DNA from: Suillus spraguei
Taxonomy: Eukaryota > Basidiomycota > Agaricomycetes > Boletales > Suillaceae
Length of the DNA: 64,000 nt
NCBI GenBank assembly: GCA_016800925.1
Contig: JABCPU010000073.1
Span: 1-64,000 of the forward strand
Reading direction: 5' to 3'
The position numbers and the translations under genes are program-made. The notes beneath the pieces are model-generated. The model worked only from the letters and a program-made list of their open reading frames with translations, did not search any database and was not told the DNA's origin. This document shows positions 1-8,854 of this stretch, piece after piece (within the stretch, counting starts at the first letter, position 1; the number at the start of each line of letters is the position of its first letter).

Positions 1-999
1 TTTGCTGGCTTATGCACTGCTGTCCAGGAGATCGGAAATCTCACCAACTCAGTTGTCGAAACCATCCAGCAGTCAGTCGCTGAAACCAGAGCGGCAAGAA
101 ACCTAGTGGAAGAAGCTATCACTGATTTACAACAGATGCAAGCAGACCTTGCATCTCCTCAAACCCCATCTCCCATTGAACAGTCAACTTCGCTACCTCC
201 CGTCACGACCTCTCTTGACTGCCCTGATTGGCTGTATGAACCCTGCACAAAGGAGCAGTGCGAGGCCGCTAAATTACTAGGTATCCCTACCACTGAGTTG
301 GTAACACTCAGCCCCCGACTTCGCGACCTTCATATACACCCTCCAATGTCTATCCCACCATCATTCGGTCCAATGGACCCTGTTTCGCCGGTCTTAGTAA
401 AAGACTTCGGCATAACCTCTCCGTCCTCCTCTGACGAACTCCTTGCGGCTGCTGAACGAGCAGTTACACCTGATCTCCCTACATCGGCGTATACTCTCAC
501 CCCTGCCCAGCAAGCGCAGCTTAGGCGAGAAAACACACTTGCCTTGAAACGCATGAAGAAGAACAAAGGGAAGAAACGTGCTAGATCCACTAGTCCCACG
601 CCCATCATTTCTCCATCACCCCTACGCAAAGTCCATTCCAACCCTGACGAGAACATGAAGTGCCGTGTCTGTGGATTGCTTGGACATCGTCAGAAGAATT
701 GTGTGGAATATCAATGCAAAGTTTGCAGATATTGGTCACCCACTCACTTATCCATCTATTGCCCTAAACGAGTCGGACCTCCCCCCTTCGAATTAACTTG
801 GAAGGACAAAGGATTCTATGACGCACTTCGCACTTGGGAGAAACAGCTTGACGATGAACGTATTCGAGCGGAAAAGAGAAGGGACTCCAAACGACGCGCT
901 GGTCTAGAAGAAGCCGCATATATGAGAAGTGGGTCCTTTGCTGACGAAGACTATGAATGGAGTGATGATCCTGTTTACTATGCGAATCAAGATGAGTAA
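1..999 (+). CDS. Zinc-knuckle (Gag-like) ORF of an LTR retrotransposon, 5' end outside window
   Basis: The frame is open from base 1 to the TAA at 997-999, so the start lies upstream of the window. The C-terminal half carries a CCHC zinc knuckle with spacing C-X2-C-X4-H-X4-C at about 658-699. A second, wider C-X2-C-X6-H-X4-C set follows directly. Upstream is a Ser/Pro-rich stretch and a Lys/Arg-rich patch, and the tail after the knuckles is acidic. Such knuckles are typical of retroelement Gag nucleic-acid-binding domains. The stop lies about 20 bp before a polypurine tract and an LTR, so this is the last gene of the element. A Gag-like ORF at the 3' end is unusual: the element may be non-autonomous, or may carry an extra ORF after pol. 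It could also be an unrelated captured zinc-knuckle protein. Confidence 0.7.
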   Translation, partial: FAGLCTAVQEIGNLTNSVVETIQQSVAETRAARNLVEEAITDLQQMQADLASPQTPSPIEQSTSLPPVTTSLDCPDWLYEPCTKEQCEAAKLLGIPTTELVTLSPRLRDLHIHPPMSIPPSFGPMDPVSPVLVKDFGITSPSSSDELLAAAERAVTPDLPTSAYTLTPAQQAQLRRENTLALKRMKKNKGKKRARSTSPTPIISPSPLRKVHSNPDENMKCRVCGLLGHRQKNCVEYQCKVCRYWSPTHLSIYCPKRVGPPPFELTWKDKGFYDALRTWEKQLDDERIRAEKRRDSKRRAGLEEAAYMRSGSFADEDYEWSDDPVYYANQDE

Positions 1000-1018
1000 A
1001 GTCGGTGACTTTACGTAT

Positions 1019-1031
1019 AAAAAGGGGGTAA
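1019..1031 (+). other. Polypurine tract of LTR retrotransposon
   Basis: An A5-G5 run followed by TAA directly precedes the TG that begins the LTR at 1032. This is where plus-strand DNA synthesis is primed in LTR retrotransposons, and it fixes the 3' LTR boundary. Confidence 0.7.
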
Positions 1032-1503
1032 TGTTACAACCGTACGTGCCCCTATTCATTTTCTACTCATTTACCTTGTATATTACGTAACGTGACTCTG
1101 ACTCATATGCTCAACGCATCTGTACGATACATGCCTTCCTTGTTTAGGATACGCAGTTACATTCTCACGGTTATCTGGTCTGTGTGCACATATTGGCCTA
1201 TTTAAGCACAGTGTACTTGTAGTAGATTCCCTACTTTAATCTTACTGGGTTTTACCTGGAATCTCCTTCGCTTAGACCTCCAATCTAAGTCGTCTCGAAT
1301 CGTCTCTAAGTCTAAGCACTCCTTAGTCTTAGCCTCTATTCTTGCGGATACCTCTTTGACTTGTCATTGAGGCTGAACCCTTGATCATACTCGGAACGCG
1401 TTCCTTGTACTTTCACCTTGTCCTCTTTTGGACATTGTAAGAACTCCCAGCAGACCGTCTGTGTCTTTTCACTGTCGCTGGTGACGTCACCCCAGTCGTA
1501 ACA
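1032..1503 (+). mobile_element. 3' LTR, family A
   Basis: A 472-bp LTR starting TGTTAC and ending GTAACA. Two further copies in the window (17375-17850 and 27601-28233) have the same ends and are flanked by exact 5-bp duplications, which confirms the boundaries. Sequence to the right (1504-2039) matches the inside of family D LTRs, so this retrotransposon inserted into an older family D LTR whose left part is outside the window. Confidence 0.85.
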
Positions 1504-2039
1504 TAGGCTATCTGAAGATAGACTCGGAGATATGGACTATAGGAATCAATCCCAAGTCTCGGAAGATGACTTTGAGTGGAAAGTGACTCAAGTCTGAAGG
1601 AAGCAGAATGAGCAGAATCTAAGATGATATTCGAACTAAGGTTCTATGGAGATCTACAAGTGGTTTATATACGGTAAGTATTTAAGACGGATAATCAATA
1701 AGTCCAGGACCAAGGGCTATGTACGAAGTGTAACAGAAGTCTATTAGTTAATGCACAGCGGATCAGTAAGCACAAATCGGAAATGAAACACAGGTAACAG
1801 ATCAGTGACACAGGAAGGAATTATACACAGCCGGAGTACCAGAAACAGGATGAGCGATGAAAGGAGAAAGACGCAGATATACACAAGGGAGATAGAGTGC
1901 GAGAAGTGTGCACATTTGGATGAGCAATCTGGACAGGATCTGTGGACCGGACGGAAATAGAATTGATCGGATCTGATCGGATATGGTCGGATATGGTCGG
2001 ATATGGTCGGATCTGGGATTAGAAGTATGGTATATGACA
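1504..2039 (+). mobile_element. Family D LTR, right part
   Basis: This segment matches the right part of the solo LTRs at 7507-8211 and 16857-18068 and ends in the same GTATATGACA. A 10-bp unit (ATATGGTCGG) is repeated about three times near 1980-2010. The left part was separated by insertion of the family A element and lies outside the window. Confidence 0.75.
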
Positions 2040-3608
2040 GTGGCCACCAACTGGAGCCAGGCAAACATCCACGTCCATACACCATGAGCATCAGGAGCTG
2101 TAGCACCACCCCAAAGGCCAAGTGCCAGTGTAGCAAGTCCAAGGCCATGATCACAAGTAATGATGATGACATGGAGTTAGAGACTTTACCAGCAGTACCT
2201 GAGCCTGCACCAGCACTAGTTCAGGTAAGTGTTTGATTGCTATTGTTGAGCTTTTCTGACCTTTCATCAATACAATCAGCCCACCAAATTGCTTCCTCTG
2301 CCAAGGCCCATCAGAAGTGTTCTCAAGCAGACACCAACAGTTGTGGTAGTGTCAGAATGTCAGGTTGGTATGGTACCAAACCCTGTCCCTAAGACAGGAC
2401 CCACCTATCTTGAGATATATAAGCTAGATGAGGAAGAGCTGATAAACATTGGTCGTGTACCCAAGATGAGGGCACCCTATGTTGAGATCCCAGTGAGTTT
2501 ATTTTTCCAATATTGTCCCCTCTGTCTGACATTTTCCAGTCTGCTTCAAGGGCTAACACCCAGGTCACTGGTCCAACCAGTGGACTTGAAGAGGATGAGT
2601 ATGCTGACCTCACCTTACCGGTTTGGTCTCCTGCCCACAGTAGCTGTGTACAGTGGGGTGGGATCTGCTTTGCTGCCAAGGTTATAACACCAGCCATGAC
2701 CTGCTTGCGGTGTGTGTACGCTGCCACTGTACCAAACATAAGTGTAGTGGCAAGGAGTCTGCCACCCCTACCAAAAGCAGGAAGCCTGGGCCTACCATCA
2801 ATCACACACAGTCCAAATCATGCTGCCAGTCATCTAAGATGCATGTCATCATCATCACAGATGGTTAGTCCCTTTTTCTATAGCTTGATCTTACTCTAAC
2901 ACATTTATTTTTACAGATGAAGCTGCTGAATGTCCTTCCCCTAGTGCTGTCACCACTGCCCCTGCCAATGTCACCACCACCCCCACCAGCCCTACCATAG
3001 CCACTCCAGCCAGCATCTCCATCACTGCCCCTGCCATTGCTGCAAGTGCTACCTCTTCCCCTGCCACTGCCTCCAGCACCAGCACCACTGCTAACACCAC
3101 TGCTACTGTTACTGTCACCATCACCACTCCTGTGCCCATGCCAGACAGCCAAAATGTTCTTACGCTCAAGGAGGATGTGGCAGTGCTGCAAACCATAGTG
3201 GTCTCCCTGTTGGAAAGGGTGAACACCAGTGAGCAGCTGCTCCAGGAGGCCAACTGGCAACTTTCCAAGCAGGAGGCCAGTGGCAAGCTGCTCACCAACC
3301 AGGTGACAATACTGCAGCAGGAGTTGCATCCCTCTGTTGAGTCCTCAGCAACAGAGATCCTTCCTATTCTCATGAGAACCAGCAAAAATGGACAGGTGGA
3401 ATATTCAACTGCCTTGCCACCCAGCAGGACCATGTCAGTGACCACTAATACTGACATGGTTGTAGAGGCTCCAGCTGCTGATGCCACAGCAGATGCTGCA
3501 CAAGAGATACTGGCTACTGCTGCCACCAATGTTGAAGGAGACTCACAGGGTGAGTTGCCACTGCCTAAAGACCAGTTAGCATCAATTGCATCTACTGCGC
3601 ATGAATGA
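2040..3608 (+). pseudogene. Multi-exon repeat-associated gene with Cys-rich centre and Thr/Ala-rich coiled-coil C-terminus, frameshifted
   Basis: Exons read as about 2040-2224, 2280-2492, 2540-2863 and 2917-3608, joined by GT...AG introns of 47-55 nt that keep phase. Exon 3 changes frame between about 2640 and 2690, inside a Cys-rich zone (CVRCHC, then a CSGK block), so the gene is probably broken there. The C-terminal exon has a Thr/Ala/Ser-rich linker, then a Leu/Gln-rich segment of likely coiled coil (about 3150-3330), and stops at TGA 3606-3608. The reading frame is already open at 2040, where a family D LTR ends, so the 5' end may have been cut off by that LTR. I recognise it only as resembling hypothetical proteins multiplied with transposons in mushroom genomes. 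No function is assigned. Confidence 0.55.
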
Positions 3609-4344
3609 TTGTTGGCAGCATCATGGACTTTGTGTACTAGTAGATATGTGGATAGTCACCTATGCCAGTTGAACTATGTAGATATACAGCTATATATAAA
3701 AATACAGTTTTTCAACAATCAACTTGAATTGGTGGAACAACATATCAATTACCACACTGGGTATTGTATGATTGCGCCAATATTGACCTAGTGAAGTTGT
3801 GTACCATACTGCACTGGGTGGTTCATCAGAGAATGTGCCCCTTGTCTGTAGTGCAGTTGACTATCACACCAGCACAGAATACAGCAAGGGAGTTCATAAC
3901 ATGCATTGTATTCTGACCGCTGGTGCAGTATGGCAATGAACTTTGCCAGGGTATAACATTGGTACAATAATGCACTTGCGCTGGTATTATAACCCTGTAA
4001 AGTTTACTGCGCTGGGATTGTTCATCAGAGGATGTGCCACCTTTCCTCAGCAGAGATGGTCATGTATGCAGCCTGTTGGTGGCAGAATGGAATAAATGCA
4101 GCCACCCATGTAGATGTAGAGCTGTTTACAAATACACCATTTAGATACTGGGTTTTGAGGACACATGGTTTGTGGCCTGTCAGCGGTGGAATTGATGTGG
4201 TCTGAACAAACTGTAGATATGCGCTGGCATGATCAGCATTACATTTGCTGGGGAAGGATATGCAACATTGACATGATCATCAGTGCCATGCAGATGGTCA
4301 GTGGTGAATTCTGGCCTTAGAATACCATGGAGAATCATCTCCAG
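3609..4344. other. Gene-free stretch
   Basis: No convincing ORF. It looks like the 3' flank of the broken gene, with short recurring phrases around 'TGCACTGGG...GTTCATCAGAG..ATGTGCC' (about 3815-3840 and 4010-4040), suggesting an old local duplication. Confidence 0.4.
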
Positions 4345-4598
4345 TATAAAGATACAATCTAACCTGAGCTGTAGTAACCTACAGCCTAAGTTAGTATGTG
4401 GTCTTGTGCTCTGCCTAGTCTGCTTCTCTTGCAAGCAAGAATGTTCAACCCTAAAGGGGAATGCCTGTTAGTATAGTCAAGCTAGTGCCAAACCTAAGGT
4501 GCAAGGGTAGTGCTGCAGTCAGTGATGATGCCACCGGTTGTAGTGTGGTCAATAGTGGTGATGGTGGTGACAATAACAATGCCAGCAAGTAGTGATAG

Positions 4599-6163
4599 TG
4601 TTACGACCATGCAAAACTGGAGATTAGTAAGAAGTCCTGGTCTTACATGGGGTTGTACCGGAGGGTTGTAAAGTCAAAGGGGCTTGGCCTCAGCTCATAC
4701 GCTGTGCCCCTTACCCGAGTATGTGCCCTTAATTTTGGATGAAGTCCAAGGGAGAGTTCTGGTGAAGTCCGGATGGAGGGTCCAGATGAACTCTAAGGCA
4801 GGATAGCTCGACAGAGCTCTGATGGACTTCCGGATGAGCGCGGGAATGTGCCGGAACTATTTCCGGAAGGTAGGGAGTAATGGTAACACTACTGGAACAA
4901 GCTCCAAGTAGAACAGATGAAGGATGGACCACTGGACAAAGTCCAGGGAAGGATAGGAGCAGAGCTCCGGAGGGAAAGATGATCCATAGATGTCAGAGGA
5001 TAGGATAGGATGGATCTGGAGAACTAGGGGTCTGAAGGTCCGGAGCTCAGAGGAGCGGAGGAGCGGAGGAGCGGAGGAGCGGAGGAGCGGAGGAGCGGAG
5101 GAGCGGAGGAGCGGAGGAGCGGAGGAGCGGAGGAGCGGAGGAGCGGAGGAGCGGAGGAGCGGAGGAGCGGAGGAGCGGAGGAGCGGAGGAGCGGAGGAGC
5201 GGAGGAGCGGAGGAGCGGAGGAGCGGAGGAGCGGAGGAGCGGAGGAGCGGAGGAGCGGAGGAGCGGAGGAGCGGAGGAGCGGAGGAGCGGAGGAGCGGAG
5301 GAGTGGAGGAGCGGAGGATCAGATGAGCATAGCTCTGTGGATCTTAGAGGAAGTGTTGGCTACTAGAGAGGAGTAGGTCCAGATATGGTGTAGAGATAGT
5401 ATAGACTACTCCAGACAAGGTCCGGAATAGAAACAGACAGTATAATACTACCAAAGGTAGAGTCGGAGGTGAAACAGATGATAGACGGAGATGGACGAAG
5501 TCCAAAAAGATTATAGGACATAGGATCAAAGCTCCAGCCTAGGGAGTAATCCCATAGGCCTGAGTCGGAAGCTTACAAGGGCCGGAGCCCAAGTGTAAGA
5601 ACGGAAACGGAGTTATATAGACATGATAACAGGATACAGAGTAATCAAAGGAATATACAGAAGTAGGAACAATGAATCAGACTGAGGTCTGCAGGAGTTG
5701 TACTACAAGTGTATATACTGTAGGTAGCATGCCGGAAGGCAAGTAAGGATAGTCCGAGGCTATGTTTGAGGCATTGCGGAACACAAGGCTATGAACTTGG
5801 AAATAAGACTTGTACGAAATATCTTATCAAGACAGAAGTCAAGATAACCGAAAGCCAGACACAGGTATTAACCTAAAAGGAGTAACACGCAGGTGCGCGG
5901 GAATAGTTTTGGATATGAGTATGGATAAGATATGGACACGGATCGGATATGGACATGGATCGGATATGAACACAGATCAGATGGGTGGATCAGATCGGAT
6001 GGATGGACTGAGTCGGATATGGATATGGATTAGATATGGATGGATATTGATTGGAGTGGATGGGTGGATTGGATATGTGAGCTGGATTGGATGGGTGGAC
6101 TAGGATGTATGGATTGGGTGTCCAGATGTCCATGGATCAGACCTGAATGTACAGTATATGACA
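4599..6163 (+). mobile_element. Solo LTR, family B, with TSD GATAG
   Basis: Starts TGTTACGACC and ends GTATATGACA. It is flanked by exact duplications GATAG at 4594-4598 and 6164-6168. There is no coding potential and no second LTR nearby, as expected after LTR-LTR recombination removed the internal part. It carries a large octanucleotide array and, near 5930-6090, a degenerate array of GGATATGGACAC-like units. It shares both a 5' block (CTTGGCCTCAGCTCATACGCTGTGCCCC) and its 3' end with family D. Confidence 0.9.
5048..5318 (+). repeat. Octanucleotide tandem array (GAGGAGCG)n
   Basis: About 33 copies of an 8-bp unit with very few substitutions (one GTGG variant near the right end). It lies inside the family B LTR. 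The related LTR at 19309-20798 has roughly half as many units of a variant (CTCTGCTC on the plus strand), and the copy at 30378 has only a few. The array opens all frames, so long Arg/Glu/Ser/Gly ORFs here are artefacts. Confidence 0.95.
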
Positions 6164-6335
6164 GATAGTCAGCAATGATGAGTGGTAGAGTCACCAGTAG
6201 CGGTTCAGTGCAAGGGATGAAGAAGAAACAATAAAGTCAACTGTGGTACTTTTAGCAGTAAAGTAGTGGTTGGTCAGAAGTCAAGTCAAATAGGGGTCAA
6301 TTGCATGATGGCAGTAATAAAAGAGCGGTAGTGAT

Positions 6336-7303
6336 GTAAAGATACAACCTAACCTGGGCTGTAGATAAACTACCTCCTAAGTTAGTATGTGAGTCTTGCG
6401 CTCCATCTAGTCTGCTTCACTTGTGAAAACAAGAGCATTCGACCCTAAAGGGGGATGCCTATTAGTATGGTCAAGTTCAAGTCAAACTTATGTGCGAATG
6501 AAGCGTCGTGGTCAGTGGTAAGTTGCTGCGGTCAGCAATGATGCTGCCAGAACTAGCGTCGTATGTAGCGGTGCTACCGTGGTCAAGATATACTCAGTAA
6601 CAGTTGCATTGAGCGAGCAATGTCGAGCGGTGATATCAGCAGTAGCGGTAAGGTTGCAAGCGGTGCAAAGACACAGTAAAGAAGGCTGCAGTACTTTCAG
6701 CGGTAAAGTAGTGGTGCGTGAGAAGTTCAGTCAAAATAACAATCAAAAGTCCAGTGGTATGCCAGCAGTAATGGAGAATGAGCGTGATTGATTAACAAGC
6801 GATAAGGAACTTTAAAGACTATTTCTACTACTGGGTGGATCCAGAGCTAGACAATAATCCTGACCTATAGTACATGCAATGGTGTAAAATCAGGTGCTGT
6901 ATCGTGCAGGGTACGCAGTGCTTATACTTATATCCTAAATCATATGTACTTGGAATACTCTAGGTGAGATCAGTAGCGCTGGAGTGTAGTAACCCGCCAT
7001 ATGTAAACATAGCACTGCGGCACGAGGCACGAGGCAACATGTAATAAGACTTGCCGTGGAATCAATGATAACGAACTTCAAACAAATGACACACCAAATG
7101 GAGCTATGCGGACGCAGCAAGGACATGGAAGGACATCGGTATGTGGAACGAGGTGTGGCAGTCGGTACGGTGTGTGGTAAGCGTATGATACCGCCAGTAA
7201 TGCTAAAGGGGTAAGACGGCCATGGACAAGTGGTAACTCCTATAGACGTGAGACGAATGTCAAAAGATAGGGTTTTAAGCCCAGTGCCAATATGTTCATT
7301 ACA
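6336..7303 (-). mobile_element. Solo LTR, family C (copy 2), TSD GTGAT
   Basis: On its own strand it starts TGTAA and ends CTTTAC. Exact GTGAT duplications flank it (6331-6335 and 7304-7308). It sits inside an older copy of the same family. These duplications show that the family ends in TG...AC, not the usual TG...CA. Confidence 0.85.
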
Positions 7304-7506
7304 GTGATAAAAGAGCGGTAGCGATAACAAAAGACTACTTCCACTACTGGATGGTTCCAGAGCTAGATAGTAAGCCTAACCAAAAAGTAGGCACTAGAAG
7401 GTAAAGAATATGTGCAGGCTGTCAAGTCTTTGTATCCGATGTAGTTAGCTATTTTTATAGTTGGTATTCTTCAGTTCAAACCTGTTGTATATACATCCTA
7501 TAGCAA

Positions 7507-8211
7507 TGTTAAGGTCGTACTCAAAGGGTAATGGATCCAAAGGGCTTTAGCCTCAGCTCCTACGCTGTGCCCCTTTCCTGAGTATTGCCCTGTATTTCAG
7601 AGGTGAGGGGTTATGTCCAAAGTGTCTGAAGGTATCAGATATTGTATGTCTGAAGGATATCTGGAATGTAAGTATGGAACAAGAGAGGGTTAGTTTCGGA
7701 CAGAGTCCTAACTAGAAAATAACAGATATAGACTATAGGAAGTAATCCTAAGTCTCGGAGGTTGACTAGAGTTGAAAGGAACTCAAGTCCGGAAGAACAG
7801 AATGAGCAGAACTAAGATGATATTTGAACTAAGGTTCTATGGAGGTTTACAAGTGGAATATATACTGTAGGTAACTGGTATGGATAATCAATGAGTCCTG
7901 GACCGAGGGCTATGTACAAAGTATAATGGAAGTCTATTAGTAAAAGCACAGTGGATCAGTAAGCACAAGTCAGAAATGAAACATAGGTAACAGATCAATA
8001 AGCAGGATGGAAATATACATAGCCAAAATACCGGAGACAGGAGAATTACTGAAAGGAGATAGACACAGATGTCCACAGTGGAGTTAGAGTGCAAGAAGTA
8101 GGAAGTTTTGGATGAGTGGTCCAGATAGGATCTGTGGACCAGACAGAAGCAGGATCAATCAGATATGATCAGATCTGATTGGATCTGAGATTGGATGTAT
8201 GGTATATGACA
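7507..8211 (+). mobile_element. Solo LTR, family D, TSD AGCAA
   Basis: A 705-bp LTR starting TGTTAAGG and ending TATATGACA, flanked by AGCAA at 7502-7506 and 8212-8216. It has no coding content. Confidence 0.9.
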
Positions 8212-8854
8212 AGCAACCTGATATACCTGCTATCCTCTCTTCTCTTGTAAGTTTGAGTCCTAGTCTCTGCCCCTGCCTTGATTGGTTAAAGGGGTTGCGA
8301 CATCTACCAGCTGGTGCTCATATGTAGCTGTTTATTGAAGCCCTAAGTAGCATGGGCTGACCCTAGCCTGGCTAAAGGGTGCAGACAACAGGCAACTCCT
8401 TCCCAAAGGGCCTAATCATGGGCTTGTAGCTTTAATAGCATTATGCATACACATCTGCTATTTTTGACCCCATATACTGCTCAGGCCTGGTAATCACCAA
8501 TCAGTTATAATATACAATCACAGAAGTGATGGATATTCATAGAGGTACATTTGCACCTGATGAAATATCAATATTTTCCTACTCTTGTTCTACCCATGGG
8601 AAGCTACACTTGTTGTAAGTAAATCAGATAGTCCAGTCTCTCCAGTACTGGCCAGGCAATCAATAGAAGACATGTATGCATCACTGTCCATATTATCCTC
8701 TCTTTGTCCACTCATACATCCCAGGAAGTTACCTTACATCCATTCCAGTGCAACATTTAGCATGTCTGCATGGGTTTCAATCATGATACAAGTAGCTACA
8801 TACTAACCCTGCTGCCAAACATCCAGCAATCCGCAACAATTGATAGATAGTTGA
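8212..8854. other. Gene-free stretch downstream of the ZW10-like gene
   Basis: No reliable ORF. The first 70 bases read like a short exon relic with a GTAAGT at about 8247, but nothing continues it. The right end contains the 3' flank of the minus-strand ZW10-like gene. Confidence 0.4.

Larger units (their letters stand above)
4345..7378 (-). mobile_element. Family C LTR (copy 1), split by two later LTRs
   Basis: Sequence at 4345-4594 matches the minus-strand start of family C (AAAGATACAA...CTAACC...). It continues at 6164-6330 after a family B LTR, and again at 7304 to about 7378 after a second family C copy. The two insertions share no bases, so copy 1 is the oldest layer. Its ends are eroded and no TSD was found. 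Confidence 0.65.

Noticed and set aside
2891..3529. 212-codon minus-strand ORF
   Set aside because: It lies antisense to the last exon of the repeat gene, whose plus-strand frame is supported by three in-phase introns.
4990..5376. 128-codon plus-strand ORF rich in Arg-Arg-Ser-Gly-Gly
   Set aside because: It is a translation of the 8-bp array inside an LTR; arrays of a stop-free unit stay open in any frame.
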